Source of the DNA: Variovorax sp. V93
GTDB lineage: Bacteria > Pseudomonadota > Gammaproteobacteria > Burkholderiales > Burkholderiaceae_C
DNA length: 64,000 nt
Direction: 5' to 3'
Assembly: GCF_041154485.1 (NCBI RefSeq)
Contig: NZ_AP028669.1
Coordinates: forward strand, 3,410,001-3,474,000
Positions within the stretch are counted from its first letter, which is position 1; each line of letters opens with the position of its first letter. The position numbers were made by a program, and so were the translations under genes. Below are positions 17,067 to 26,115 of this stretch, in pieces. The notes below the pieces were generated by a model, which was given only the letters and a program-made list of their open reading frames with translations, made no database searches and had not been told where the DNA came from.

Positions 17067-18485
17067 GTGAGTGCGCTGCGCCCATTCGCACAGCGCCTGC
17101 GGCGCACGAGCCTGTGGCGGCGGCTCGCGCTGCTGCTGTTCCCCGCCCTGCTGCTGGTGACCGGCATCGAGCTGTGGATGACGCGGCACGACGCGCTGGC
17201 CGCCGCCAACGCGGCCTACGACCGCTCGCTGCTCGGCGCGCTCAAGTCGATCGACGCGAACATCTCCACCGTCTCGGGCGGCCTCTCGGTCGAACTGCCC
17301 TACACGATGTTCGAGTTCTTCGAGCTCACGGCCAGCGGCCAGGTGTTCTTTCGCGTGGCGACCTCCGACGGCCTGGTCGAACTCGGCAGCGCCGACCTGC
17401 CCGCGCCGCCCGCCGAGCTGCGCACGGGCGTGCCGGCCTTCTACGACGCAAGCTATTTCGGCGAGTCCGTGCGGCTCGCGGCCTACCGGCGCGACCTCGA
17501 CCGCACGCCGGCCGGCAGCACCGGGCGCAGCGTGCTGATCCAGGTGGGCGAGAGCACGCGCTCGCGGCAGGAATTCAGCGCGCGCTTTGTCCGAAGCGCC
17601 GCGCTGCGCGACGGACTGGTGCTCGCGCTGCTGCTGTGCAGCACCTCATTGGCGCTGGCCGCGGCGCTGCGGCCGCTGTCGCGGCTCGCGCGCGAGGTGC
17701 AGGCCCGCGCGTCCGACGACCTGACCCGAATCGCGGACGCCGACCTGCCCGCGGAAGTCCGGCCGCTGGTCACCGCCGTCAACCAGCAGATGTCGCGCAC
17801 GCAGGAACTGGCGGCGCAGCAGCGCCAGTTTCTCGACGATGCGTCCCACCAGCTGCGCACGCACCTCACCACGCTGCAGATGCAGGCCGACTACGCCAGG
17901 CGCGAGGAAGACCCGGCGCAGGTGCAGGCCGCACTCGACGCGCTCGGCACCGAGATCGGCCGCGCGACGCGCAGCGCGCAGCAGCTGCTGGCGCTGGGCC
18001 GCAGCGACACGGTGGCGGTGGAGCCCGCCGAGTTCGACCTGGCGGCGCTGCTGCGCGAAGTGGCCGTCGACCTGCTGCCGCTCGCGCGCGCCAAGCGCAT
18101 CGACCTGGGCATCCATGCGCCCGCGCCCGAGTTCTTCGCGGTGGCCGACCGGGCACTGCTGCGCGAAGCCTTGAGCAACCTTGTGGCGAATGCCATCGCC
18201 TACACGCCGGCCGAAGGCACGATCACCCTCTTCGCGGCGGGCGATGCGGCGGGCTGGAGCCTCAACGTCGAGGACGACGGCCCCGGCCTGAGCAATGAGG
18301 AGCGCACCGCGCTGGGCCAGCGCTTTCGCCGCGGGGCCCGCGCGGGCAAGGGCGGCTTCGGGCTCGGCCTGGCCATCGCGCGCTCCATCGCGCAGCGGCA
18401 CCGCGGGGAACTGCGGCTCGAGGCACGCGAGTCCGGCACGGGGCTGCATGCGATCATCTGGTGGCCCCGTCCGGCGGCCAGCTAG
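17067..18485 (+). CDS. tctE: Sensor histidine kinase, TctE-like
   Basis: The 472-residue membrane kinase begins with GTG immediately after the tctD stop codon. Hydrophobic segments at about 19-36 and 183-202 enclose a periplasmic sensor domain of about 150 residues that matches the 2CSK_N type of TctE. A HAMP-like linker follows. The H-box reads DASHQLRTHL with His261; most kinases have Pro where this has His after the Thr. The ATPase domain shows NLVANAIAYTP, DDGPGLS and GFGLGLAI. It should phosphorylate TctD. The arrangement with a binding protein on each side suggests that a liganded Bug protein may be part of the signal, as known for Bordetella BctC, but this is an inference. Confidence 0.9.
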   Translation: MSALRPFAQRLRRTSLWRRLALLLFPALLLVTGIELWMTRHDALAAANAAYDRSLLGALKSIDANISTVSGGLSVELPYTMFEFFELTASGQVFFRVATSDGLVELGSADLPAPPAELRTGVPAFYDASYFGESVRLAAYRRDLDRTPAGSTGRSVLIQVGESTRSRQEFSARFVRSAALRDGLVLALLLCSTSLALAAALRPLSRLAREVQARASDDLTRIADADLPAEVRPLVTAVNQQMSRTQELAAQQRQFLDDASHQLRTHLTTLQMQADYARREEDPAQVQAALDALGTEIGRATRSAQQLLALGRSDTVAVEPAEFDLAALLREVAVDLLPLARAKRIDLGIHAPAPEFFAVADRALLREALSNLVANAIAYTPAEGTITLFAAGDAAGWSLNVEDDGPGLSNEERTALGQRFRRGARAGKGGFGLGLAIARSIAQRHRGELRLEARESGTGLHAIIWWPRPAAS

Positions 18486-18513
18486 CCGGGACGCCGCGCC
18501 GCCCAACGCTCCC

Positions 18514-19536
18514 ATGCCGATTCCTTTCGCCACCCGCCGCCATGCGCTCAGCGCGCTGTCTGCACTGCTGATGCCCGGCATCGCGCGCACGGCCATGGCG
18601 CAGAGCACCACCGATCCGTCGTTGGCCGCGGCCGAATGCGTAATCCCCGCCAAGGCCGGCGGCGGCTTCGACCTGACCTGCGCGCTGGCGCGCGATGCGC
18701 TGCAGGCCGTGCGCCCCGCGCGGCCGCCGCTCGGCCTGCGCTACCTGCCGGGCGGCATCGGCGCGGTGGCCTTCGACCGCATCGCCACCGGCCGGCTCGG
18801 CGGGCCGGGCACGCTGGTGGCGTTCTCCAGCGGCTCGCTGCTCAACCTCGCGCAGGGCCGCTTCGGTCCACATGCGCCCGCGGCCGTGCGCTGGATTGCC
18901 GCGCTCGGCACCGACTACGGCGTGATCGCCGTGCACCGCGACTCGCCCTACAGGCAATTGCAGGACCTGGTGGCCGCGCTGCGCCAGGACCCCTCGCGCG
19001 TGGCCTTTGGCGCGGGCGGTACGGTCGGCAGCCAGGATTGGGTGAAGGCCGCGCTGCTGGTGCGCGCCGCCGGCCGCGACCACCGCGCCATGCGCTTCGT
19101 GTCCTTCGAAGGCGGCGGCGACGCGCTGGGCGCGCTGCAGGGCAGGCACGTCGATGCGTTCCCCGGCGACGCCGCCGAGGCGCTGCAGGCCATCGCGGGC
19201 GGCGCGGCGGTGCGGCTGCTGGCCGTGCTCTCGCAGGCGCGGCTGGGCGGTGCACTCGACGGTGTGCCGACCGCGCGAGAGCAAGGCGTGGACATCGTCT
19301 GGCCGACCGTGCGCGGCCTGTACCTCAGCGCGAACGTGCCCGATGCCGCGGTGCGCGCATGGACCGCGGCGTTCGCCGAAGCCACGGCCGCACCCGGCTA
19401 TGCGGCGCTGCGCGAACGGCATGGCCTCTATCCTTTCGCGCTGACCGGCGCCGCGCTCGACGACTACGTGCAGGCCCGCATCCAGGCCTACCGGCAGCTC
19501 GCCGAAGAACTGGGTCTGCGGCGCTGGAAGCCCTGA
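18514..19536 (+). CDS. Divergent Bug/TctC-like solute-binding protein
   Basis: Read from the ATG at 18514, 28 bp after tctE, the protein has 340 residues. A TRRHAL motif and a hydrophobic run ending in TAMA (about residue 29) suggest a Tat or Sec signal. The mature part starts with AAECVIPAKAGGGFDLTC, which resembles the family's first loop with a GGFDL variant, and continues with LRYLPGGIGAVAFDRI, FSSGSLLNLAQG and VAFGAGGTVGSQDWVKAAL read in parts. The HxPYRG loop of standard Bug proteins is replaced by RFVSFEGGGDALGAL, so the ligand may differ. It is the third gene of the tctDE unit. Three cysteines in the mature start are unusual for this family. Confidence 0.82.
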   Translation: MPIPFATRRHALSALSALLMPGIARTAMAQSTTDPSLAAAECVIPAKAGGGFDLTCALARDALQAVRPARPPLGLRYLPGGIGAVAFDRIATGRLGGPGTLVAFSSGSLLNLAQGRFGPHAPAAVRWIAALGTDYGVIAVHRDSPYRQLQDLVAALRQDPSRVAFGAGGTVGSQDWVKAALLVRAAGRDHRAMRFVSFEGGGDALGALQGRHVDAFPGDAAEALQAIAGGAAVRLLAVLSQARLGGALDGVPTAREQGVDIVWPTVRGLYLSANVPDAAVRAWTAAFAEATAAPGYAALRERHGLYPFALTGAALDDYVQARIQAYRQLAEELGLRRWKP

Positions 19537-19679
19537 AGAACCCGGGCGGGCGAGGCCCCGCAGCGGTCCTTTCCACGGCATCGACGCGGCGGATTCCTTA
19601 GCGCCACATGGCGCAGGCCTACAGCAGCGCCCGGCGGGCGCCGGTAAGAACGGCTGAAGACAACCAAGGAGCTTCAGCC

Positions 19680-20120
19680 ATGAGCCCGGAACACGCGATC
19701 GACCCGTCCAGGCACCCGGATGCTGGGCGCCGATCCGGCTCGCAACGGTACTGGGCGCCTTGCCTGGCCGTGGCGCTGCTGGCGACATCCCTTTTCTATG
19801 TGGCCTTGAAAGACCTGGTGCACGAAAGCACCGCGCGCGCACCGGCCTTGCCGGCAGCGACCATGCCGGCCCATGTCGAGCCCCCGGTGCCGGCCAGGGA
19901 AACGCCTGCCCCGCCGGTGCCATTTCGCGCGCCACTCGTGAACGCCGTCATCGAAAGCCCGGCGGTCGCTCCAGCAGAGCCGCCGGCCTTCGTCGAAGTG
20001 CAAAAGTGTGTCATGCCCGAGGGCGATGCCCTCTATTCCGATGGGCCCTGCCCCGAAAGCGCACGCGCAAGCACGCTGCGACTGCCACGCAACCTGCATG
20101 CAGCAGCGGCGCGGCCATAG
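19680..20120 (+). CDS. Small single-pass membrane protein, DUF4124-like tail
   Basis: Read from the ATG at 19680 the product has 146 residues; AAGGAG 8 bp upstream decides this start over an ATG at 19608. One hydrophobic segment lies at about residues 26-46 (WAPCLAVALLATSLFYVAL). Next comes a long Pro/Ala/Glu-rich linker. The C-terminal part, VQKCVMPEGDALYSDGPCP, resembles the DUF4124 pattern (KCxxxxGxxxYSDxPCP) found in many small betaproteobacterial envelope proteins. It is probably an inner-membrane-anchored periplasmic protein. It converges on the ROK gene with only 34 bp between the stops. No function can be named. Confidence 0.7.
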   Translation: MSPEHAIDPSRHPDAGRRSGSQRYWAPCLAVALLATSLFYVALKDLVHESTARAPALPAATMPAHVEPPVPARETPAPPVPFRAPLVNAVIESPAVAPAEPPAFVEVQKCVMPEGDALYSDGPCPESARASTLRLPRNLHAAAARP

Positions 20121-20154
20121 GCGGCATGGTTCAGAACCGGACCGGCGCCGCGCC

Positions 20155-21384
20155 TCAAGCCGCCTTCAGGAACACATCGTGGTCCGGTGCGAAGTTGGCG
20201 TGCAGCGGCAGCATCGCGCCGCCCAGCGCACAGGCCTGCGCACCCACCCTGCCCCCATGCAGCTGCGGCGCCCACAAGCCCTCCCAGTTGCACCGGGCCA
20301 GCGCGGCACGGGTCTGCTCGAGCAGGGCTTGCAGCAGCGAGCGCGACATCGAGCCGTCCATCACCACATCGGCCAGGTCGAGCACCGCCGTGCTGCTCAC
20401 GATGGCATGCGCCAGCGCCAGCGATGCGGAGCCGAGCCAGGCCTGCGTGGCTGCGGCAAAGGGCGCCTGCAGCGCGCGGTCGTCGTAGGCCGCGGTGGTA
20501 TCCAGGCCCTGGGCCTGCAGCCGCTGTTCCAGTTCCCACAGCGAGGCCTCGGCCATCACCTGCGGCGGCAGCGCCGCGCCCGCACCAGCCTGCGCCGGCT
20601 GCATCGGCAGCGATGCCAATGCGCCCGCGTTGCCGTGCGCGCCGGTGTGCAGGTGCGAGTTGATGACCAGCCCGCCGCCCACGAAGGTGTCGACGAAGAT
20701 GTAGAGAAAGCTCTTCAGGTCATGGCCGCGCCCGCCCACCAGCTCGGCCACGCAGGCTGCCACCGTGTCGCGCGCAAAGCTCACGGGCAGCTCGGTGCGC
20801 GCGCGCACCTCGGCCGCCAGGTCCATCTGGTTCCAGAGGTCGGCCTGCGCCTTCGACAGCCCGAGCGTGCGATGCCAGCCTCCGAGCTGGAACGGCGCGG
20901 CCAGCCCCGCACCCACGTTGCGCACCGCCAGCGGCCCGAGGCCCTCGCGCAGCCGGTGGATGTGCTGCGCGATGGCAGGCAGCAGTTCGTCCGCATCGGG
21001 AAAGTCGTAGCTGATCGCATGCCGCTCGCGCACCTTCGCGGTGAAGTCGATCAAGAGCCATTCGGCGCCGCGCCGGCCCACCTTGATGCCGATGGCAAAG
21101 GCCCCGTCGGGGTTGAGCGCGAGCGGCACCGAAGGCTGCCCGATGCGGCCGCGCACGCGGCCCTGCTTGATGATGAGCCCGTCTTCCTCGAGCCGCGCGG
21201 TGATGAGCCCGATGGTCTGCGCGCTCAGCCCCGTGAGCCGCGCGAGGTCGGCCTTGGGCAGGCTGGTGTGAACGCGCAGCGCCTGCAGCACGGTGCGCTC
21301 GTTGAACTGGCGCATGCCGACCTGGTTGGACCCGCGAGGCCGCAGCAGGTCGGGCGAGCGCGCAGGGGCTTCTGCATCAGGCAT
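20155..21384 (-). CDS. ROK family transcriptional regulator
   Basis: The 409-residue protein has an N-terminal helix-turn-helix (about residues 28-85, LPKADLARLTGLSAQTIGLI in parts) joined to a ROK sugar-kinase-like domain. The domain has FVGGGLVINSHLHTGAHGNAG read in parts, but the usual AGE-GH and the zinc motif CxCGxxGC are absent. The EnDaNaaa-type catalytic segment reads FARDTVAACVAEL. It is therefore likely a regulator without kinase activity. It overlaps the end of the ABC ATPase gene by 8 bp and is the last gene of the sugar transporter operon, so it probably represses that operon in response to the sugar or its phosphate. An inverted repeat at 24277-24297 is a candidate site. Confidence 0.88.
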   Translation of the reverse strand: MPDAEAPARSPDLLRPRGSNQVGMRQFNERTVLQALRVHTSLPKADLARLTGLSAQTIGLITARLEEDGLIIKQGRVRGRIGQPSVPLALNPDGAFAIGIKVGRRGAEWLLIDFTAKVRERHAISYDFPDADELLPAIAQHIHRLREGLGPLAVRNVGAGLAAPFQLGGWHRTLGLSKAQADLWNQMDLAAEVRARTELPVSFARDTVAACVAELVGGRGHDLKSFLYIFVDTFVGGGLVINSHLHTGAHGNAGALASLPMQPAQAGAGAALPPQVMAEASLWELEQRLQAQGLDTTAAYDDRALQAPFAAATQAWLGSASLALAHAIVSSTAVLDLADVVMDGSMSRSLLQALLEQTRAALARCNWEGLWAPQLHGGRVGAQACALGGAMLPLHANFAPDHDVFLKAA

Positions 21385-22174
21385 GCGCCTCCGCGGGCAG
21401 CTGGTCGGCGGTCATGGCACCGGTCATCACGGCCACCGTGTCGCTCATGCTGATGTTCTTCGGGTTGAGCACCGCCGCGCGCTTGCCCAGGCGCGCCACG
21501 TGGATGCGGTCGGCCACCTCGAACACGTGCGGCATGTTGTGGCTGATGAGCACCACCGGCAGGCCGCGGTCGCGCACGCGGCGGATCAGCTCGAGCACCA
21601 TGTTGCCCTCCTTCACGCCAAGTGCCGCGGTGGGCTCGTCCATGATGACCACGTGCCGCGCGAAGGCCGCGCTGCGCGCCACCGCCACGCACTGGCGCTG
21701 GCCGCCCGAGAGCGTTTCCACGGCCTGCGTCATCGACTGGATGCCGACCTTCAGGTCCGCCATGCGGGCCGCGCTTTCGTGCAGCATCTTCTTCTTGTCG
21801 AGCATGCGCAGCATGTTGCCCAGGAAGCCGGGGCGACGCAGCTCGCGGCCGAGAAAGAGGTTCTCGTAGATCGTCATGGCGGGCGCCACCGCCAGGTCCT
21901 GGTAGACCGTCTCGATGCCTGCACGCCGCGCGTCGAGCGGGTTGCGAAAGTGCACCGGCGCGCCGTCGAGCAGGATCTCGCCCTCGTCCGGCACGATGGC
22001 ACCCGACAGCGCCTTGATCAGCGACGACTTGCCCGCGCCGTTGTCGCCGATCACCGCGAGAATTTCTCCTTCGCGCAGTTCGAAGTCGACACCGTCGAGC
22101 GCCGTGACCTGGCCGTAGCGCTTCACCAGGCCCTTGGCCTGCATCACGATCTTGGGGTTTGCCACGGTATTCAT
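21377..22174 (-). CDS. Sugar ABC transporter ATP-binding protein, single-domain FrcA type
   Basis: The 265-residue protein carries one ABC domain, unlike the two-domain RbsA. Walker A is GDNGAGKS (43-50), the signature is LSGGQRQ, Walker B is VVIMDEPTAAL, and the switch His is in LISHNMPHV. The short single-domain form is typical of FrcA/fructose-like members of the ribose class. The start at 22174 overlaps the permease stop by one base (TGATG). It energises the permease encoded upstream with the binding protein at 23150. The substrate is probably a monosaccharide; fructose or ribose-like is only a family-level guess. Confidence 0.92.
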   Translation of the reverse strand: MNTVANPKIVMQAKGLVKRYGQVTALDGVDFELREGEILAVIGDNGAGKSSLIKALSGAIVPDEGEILLDGAPVHFRNPLDARRAGIETVYQDLAVAPAMTIYENLFLGRELRRPGFLGNMLRMLDKKKMLHESAARMADLKVGIQSMTQAVETLSGGQRQCVAVARSAAFARHVVIMDEPTAALGVKEGNMVLELIRRVRDRGLPVVLISHNMPHVFEVADRIHVARLGKRAAVLNPKNISMSDTVAVMTGAMTADQLPAEAHA

Positions 22175-23136
22175 CAACGTGCTCCCCGGCGCGACAGCTG
22201 GTCTGCCGCCACTGCCAGAATCACCAGCACGCCCGTCACCAGCACCTGGTAGATCGAGGACACGCCCATCAGCGTGAGCCCGTTGCGGAACACGCCCACG
22301 ATCAGCACGCCGATCAGCGAGCCCAGCACCACGCCGCGGCCGCCGAACAGGCTGGTGCCGCCGAGCACCACGGCCGTGATGGCGTCGAGGTTCTCGGTCT
22401 GCCCCGCGTTCGGATCGCCCACGCCGGTGCGCGCCACCGACAGCAGCGAGGCAATGCCGTACAGCGCGCCCGCCGCCACGTACACGCCCAGCAGCACGCG
22501 CTGCGTCGGAATGCCGACCAGGCGCGTGGCCTCGGCGTTGTTGCCCACCGCATAGATGTGCCGCCCCGCGGCCGTCTCGCGCAGCACGAACCATGCGAGC
22601 GCATAGAGCACCAGCATCAGCACCGCGCCCCAGGCCACCGCGGCGCCGCCGACGGCGAAGGTGGTGCCCAGCCCCGTGAGGCCGGCGGGCAGGTCGGTGA
22701 TGGTCTGGGATGACGAATACAGCTGCGTGATCGCGAACGCGATGTTCAGCGTGCCCAGGGTCACGATGAAGGGCGGCAGCTTGATGCGCGTGACCAGCAG
22801 GCCGTTGACCAGCCCGAACAGCGTCGTCACGCCCACGCCGCACAGAATGGCCACCGGCACCGGCAGCCCGAGCTCGGTCGCGAACTTGCTCATGATGATG
22901 CTGCCCAGCGCCATCACCATGCCGCACGACAGGTCGATGCCCGCCGTGAGAATGATCAGCGTCTGGCCGATGGCGATCACGCCGACCACCATCACCTGCT
23001 GCAGGATCAGCGAGAGGTTGTCCCCCGTGAGAAAACGGTCGGACTGGGTCGCAAAGAAGATGCATGCGCCAAGCAGGGCCAGCCACGGCCCCAGGGCGCC
23101 CCACGGAATGTGGTGCGTTGGAGATTTCGCCATCAA
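22174..23136 (-). CDS. Sugar ABC transporter permease, RbsC/FrcC family
   Basis: The 320-residue inner-membrane protein has about 8 to 10 hydrophobic segments. RbsC-family marks are GQTLIILTAGIDLSCGMVMALGS read in parts near residue 55, VTLGTLNIAFAI, the cytoplasmic loop AVGNNAEATRLVGIP near residue 195, and SLFGGRGVVLGSLIGV near the end. These loops contact the ATPase. It forms a homodimer channel in this class. Spacing is tight: 13 bp after the binding-protein gene and a one-base overlap with the ATPase gene. Confidence 0.92.
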   Translation of the reverse strand: MMAKSPTHHIPWGALGPWLALLGACIFFATQSDRFLTGDNLSLILQQVMVVGVIAIGQTLIILTAGIDLSCGMVMALGSIIMSKFATELGLPVPVAILCGVGVTTLFGLVNGLLVTRIKLPPFIVTLGTLNIAFAITQLYSSSQTITDLPAGLTGLGTTFAVGGAAVAWGAVLMLVLYALAWFVLRETAAGRHIYAVGNNAEATRLVGIPTQRVLLGVYVAAGALYGIASLLSVARTGVGDPNAGQTENLDAITAVVLGGTSLFGGRGVVLGSLIGVLIVGVFRNGLTLMGVSSIYQVLVTGVLVILAVAADQLSRRGAR

Positions 23137-23149
23137 AGCGCTCCGATGC

Positions 23150-24154
23150 TTACTTCTTGCCCCAGCACAGCTCGGCGCCGGTCTTGGTGTCCTTGCTGTC
23201 GACGCCGGCCACGCTCTTGCCCGCGATCAGGGTCACGCCCGTGTCGACGTAGCCCGAGGCCTTCTTGCCCGTCTTGGCAAACTCCACGCCCGCCGCCACG
23301 CCCATCGCGGCCATCTTGAGCGGGTACTGCTGCGAAGTGGCGGCGATGATGCCGGCGCTGGTGTCCTTGATGCCCTGGCAGCCGCCGTCCACCGAGACGA
23401 TCAGCACGCCCTTCTCCTTGCCTGCCCGCTTCAGCGCGTTGTAGGCACCGGCCGCGGCGGGTTCGTTGATGGTGTAGACCAGGTTCACGTCGGGCGCCTT
23501 CTGCAGGCAGTTTTCCATCGCCGTCTGCGCCTTGGCCTGGTCGCCGAAGCTGTCGGCCATGCAGACGATCTCGGGCGCCTTCGACAGCTCGTTCGACTTG
23601 GCGTCGTTGGCCGGCAGGCCGAAGCCCTTCATGAAGCCGTTGTGCCGCTGCGCGCCCACCGGGTGGCCCGGCAGCAGGTCGAGCGCGACGATCTTCGGCG
23701 TCTTGCCGGCCATCGCGGCCTTGGCATATTCGCCGATCAGCACGCCGGCCGTGTAGTTGTTGGTGGCAAAGAGCGCATCGGTCGCATCCGGCGGATCGGC
23801 CGGGCTGTCGAGCGCGATCACCATCACGCCCTTGTCGCGCGCCTTCTTGATCGCCGGCACGATGGCCTTGGCGTCGCTCGGCGTGATGAGGATGGTCTTG
23901 GCGCCCGCGGCGATCATGTTTTCCATGGCGGTGATCTGGCCCGCGTTGTCGCCGTCGGCCTTGCCCGAGCCCGAGAGCAGCTTGGCGCCGAGCTTCTTGG
24001 CCTCTTCCTGCGCGCCCTCCTTCATCTTGACGAAAAAGGGATTGGTTTCGGTCTTGGTGACCAGGCCGATGACGGGCTGGTCGGCGGCGAAGGCGGCAGA
24101 CGATGCGGCCAGGGACATGGCCGCCATGGCCAGGATGGAGCGGGAGCTGAACAT
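23150..24154 (-). CDS. Periplasmic sugar-binding protein of the ABC importer
   Basis: The 334-residue protein has a Sec signal peptide (cut near AFAAD, residue 23) and a type I periplasmic binding fold. GLVTKTETNPFFVKMKEGAQEEA in parts, ILITPSDAKAIVP, VIALDSPADPPDATD and VVSVDGG-like IVSVDGGCQGIK are the segments that line the sugar site in the ribose/fructose group. GGAGAC precedes the ATG. It is the first gene of the unit binding protein, permease, ATPase, ROK regulator. The pattern resembles rhizobial frcBCA, so fructose is a candidate, with mannose, ribose or another sugar not excluded. Confidence 0.9.
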   Translation of the reverse strand: MFSSRSILAMAAMSLAASSAAFAADQPVIGLVTKTETNPFFVKMKEGAQEEAKKLGAKLLSGSGKADGDNAGQITAMENMIAAGAKTILITPSDAKAIVPAIKKARDKGVMVIALDSPADPPDATDALFATNNYTAGVLIGEYAKAAMAGKTPKIVALDLLPGHPVGAQRHNGFMKGFGLPANDAKSNELSKAPEIVCMADSFGDQAKAQTAMENCLQKAPDVNLVYTINEPAAAGAYNALKRAGKEKGVLIVSVDGGCQGIKDTSAGIIAATSQQYPLKMAAMGVAAGVEFAKTGKKASGYVDTGVTLIAGKSVAGVDSKDTKTGAELCWGKK

Positions 24155-24276
24155 GGTTTGTCTCCGTACGTTCGTTGGCGGGCGGCAAGCGCCCGCGGGG
24201 CTGGATAACCGGCAGCGGCCCCTGTGTGGAAGGAGCGCGGCGGCCGGACGCAGGGAGACTATCGGCGAGCGAAGCG

Positions 24277-24297
24277 ACTAAATCAAGTGGTTTTAGT
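24277..24297. promoter_or_regulatory. Inverted repeat, candidate ROK operator
   Basis: ACTAAA (24277-24282) and TTTAGT (24292-24297) form an inverted repeat with a 9-base spacer, 123 bp upstream of the sugar-binding protein gene. ROK repressors such as NagC and XylR bind AT-rich repeats of this general form. No second copy was seen to support the call. Confidence 0.4.
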
Positions 24298-24466
24298 TAT
24301 CGAAAACCCGAGGGGGCGCAAGTTTGCCTCGCGCCTTCCTTGGCCCTCGCGAGGTGATCTCGCACACGTTTTCGATTGGAAGGTCCTGAAGGCGCTTCGA
24401 CCGAGGGTCCAGGCAATACCAATTAAGAATGATATTATTGTTTCATTTTGAAATTCAATAAAATCT

Positions 24467-24488
24467 TAAATAATATTTAAATTATTTA
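24467..24488. repeat. AT-only 8-bp inverted repeat
   Basis: TAAATAAT (24467-24474) pairs with ATTATTTA (24481-24488) around a 6-base spacer ATTTAA. It lies in the AT-rich island about 225 bp upstream of the lipoprotein gene. It may be a protein-binding site or only a by-product of base composition. Confidence 0.35.
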
Positions 24489-24711
24489 TATATTTATTTA
24501 TCGTCAGCGCCATAAAGAATAATTGATTTGGGGGCTTCATGAGGCGAACATCGACCGGGGCCCTACGTACCAAACCGAGGCGGAAGGGCAACACTCGGGA
24601 TATCCCGGTGCCCATAAATTCTTACATTTTCATGTATTCATTTACGATCAAAGCGTCGAGTCGCCTGTCTTCCGACGGGCATCGACTTCAATCAAAAATG
24701 GAAAAAATGTA

Positions 24712-26067
24712 ATGAAATGGTTTTATATTTCCGCCGCGGCCGCTTTGGTCGGGGCGTTGGGGGGATGTGGAGGCGGGGGTGGTGGCGGAGGCGGCGGCGT
24801 GCCATTTCCGATCCTGCCCGCCGCGACATTGAGCATGACTGTTCAGGTCAATGGCAGTTCGGCAACGGCCAATGGAGACGGCAAGTATTCCGTCAAGCCG
24901 GGCGATGTGATCACGGTCACCCCCAACCTGGGATCCGACTGGACCAGCACCTCCGACCCCGCCGGCTCCGTGAGCCTGCGCAATCCGGACATTTCCAGCA
25001 CCAAGTGGTCGGCGCAGATTGCGAACAACACCAATTCCGCAAGCTTGTTCACCGTTAGCGCCAAGGCGACATCCAATGCAGCCCTGACCAAGGACACGGT
25101 CTTCAATGTTGCCGCCGGCGATGCCCGGAACCTGTCCTACAAGGTGTTCGCGACGAACGGCAGCCAGCAGACGCTCGCGCTCAACTTCGACACGATGTCG
25201 TACGTGATGACCGATGAAACCGGCGTCGCCGCATCGGACTCGTTCAGCGCCGATGCTTCGCAGTCGGGAAGCTATGTCTTCAAGAGCTCGCGCAATACGG
25301 CGGCGGCAAACAACAGCCGGTTCCGGCTGACCACGGACACCGTGGTGGGCTCGTTCCCGTTCCAGGTGGCACAGGTTCCGGGGAGCTACGCCGTCCAGCC
25401 GTTCATTGGGGCCCGCACCACGGTGACGACGCAAAGCGCACTCGATGGGGTCTACAACCGCCTCGGCATCAACCTGCGGCCAGGTGTGCTCGATTCGCAG
25501 ATCCGCCAGGTTCAAGTGACTGGAGGTGGCACGTCGCTGCTGCTGTGCAATGAAGTCGGCATCACCTCCATTGCAGCCTGCCCAACGGCCTCGATCGCAA
25601 CCTACAGCATTTCGGCTGGCTCGTCAGCAGGTTCATGGAGCACGGTGAACGTGACCAACGCGAACGACAGGGGCGCTTTCTCGGTCATCCTCGTGGGCGG
25701 AAAGAATGTCTACCTCTCGGCGGGCATCAACTCCGTCGCGCCGAACGACTCGATCTTCCGCATCGGCTTGGTCGATTCGCCGACGTGGCTCAACACCACG
25801 GCACGCGGTGGAGACAACAACGGCACCTGGGGCACCTTCGGCTTCGACGCGACGACCTATACCGCAGCGCTGACCAAGGCCGATGGCACCGTCTCCAACG
25901 TGAGTTATGGCCTCAACGCGGCGAGCGCCTCGATTCCCGCGCTGAAACTCATCAATAGTGCGGGCACCGACCGCTATTTCGCGATCCAGGACGGCTCGCT
26001 GTCGGTCGTCGTGGGTGCACGCAGCAACCCGGCCAGCGGCTACCTCCAGATCGGACTGGTGCCCTGA
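24712..26067 (+). CDS. Poly-glycine lipoprotein of unknown function
   Basis: Read from the ATG at 24712 the protein has 451 residues. The signal ends in LGGC with Cys19 as the lipidated residue, followed by ten glycines. Many Burkholderiales envelope lipoproteins have such a glycine run after the lipid anchor. The mature part is low in charge and rich in Ser, Thr, Ala and Asn, with repeated beta-like stretches (TLSMTVQVNGSS, GDVITVTPNLGSDW, GGKNVYLSAGIN), suggesting a beta-sandwich surface or periplasmic protein. No catalytic motif is seen. GC content appears lower than in the neighbours, and the AT-rich island precedes it, so it could have been acquired by transfer. A strong terminator follows. 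The function is unknown. Confidence 0.8.
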   Translation: MKWFYISAAAALVGALGGCGGGGGGGGGGVPFPILPAATLSMTVQVNGSSATANGDGKYSVKPGDVITVTPNLGSDWTSTSDPAGSVSLRNPDISSTKWSAQIANNTNSASLFTVSAKATSNAALTKDTVFNVAAGDARNLSYKVFATNGSQQTLALNFDTMSYVMTDETGVAASDSFSADASQSGSYVFKSSRNTAAANNSRFRLTTDTVVGSFPFQVAQVPGSYAVQPFIGARTTVTTQSALDGVYNRLGINLRPGVLDSQIRQVQVTGGGTSLLLCNEVGITSIAACPTASIATYSISAGSSAGSWSTVNVTNANDRGAFSVILVGGKNVYLSAGINSVAPNDSIFRIGLVDSPTWLNTTARGGDNNGTWGTFGFDATTYTAALTKADGTVSNVSYGLNAASASIPALKLINSAGTDRYFAIQDGSLSVVVGARSNPASGYLQIGLVP

Positions 26068-26115
26068 TCGTGCGGCGCCGGCACTTGTTGCTGGCGCCGT
26101 TCACATTCGCGCACG

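Larger units (their letters stand above)
24155..24711. promoter_or_regulatory. 557-bp intergenic region with divergent promoters and an AT-rich island
   Basis: This gap separates the leftward sugar operon from the rightward lipoprotein gene. It holds the inverted repeat at 24277-24297 and, from about 24400 to 24540, a stretch that is strikingly AT-rich in a GC-rich genome. No open frame in the gap looks like a gene. The AT-rich part may contain the promoter of the lipoprotein gene and could attract a nucleoid silencing protein; that is an inference from composition only. Confidence 0.6.

Noticed and set aside
24523..24711. An N-terminal extension of the lipoprotein gene
   Set aside because: It would place 63 residues before an obvious lipoprotein signal and lipobox, so the ATG at 24712 is preferred.
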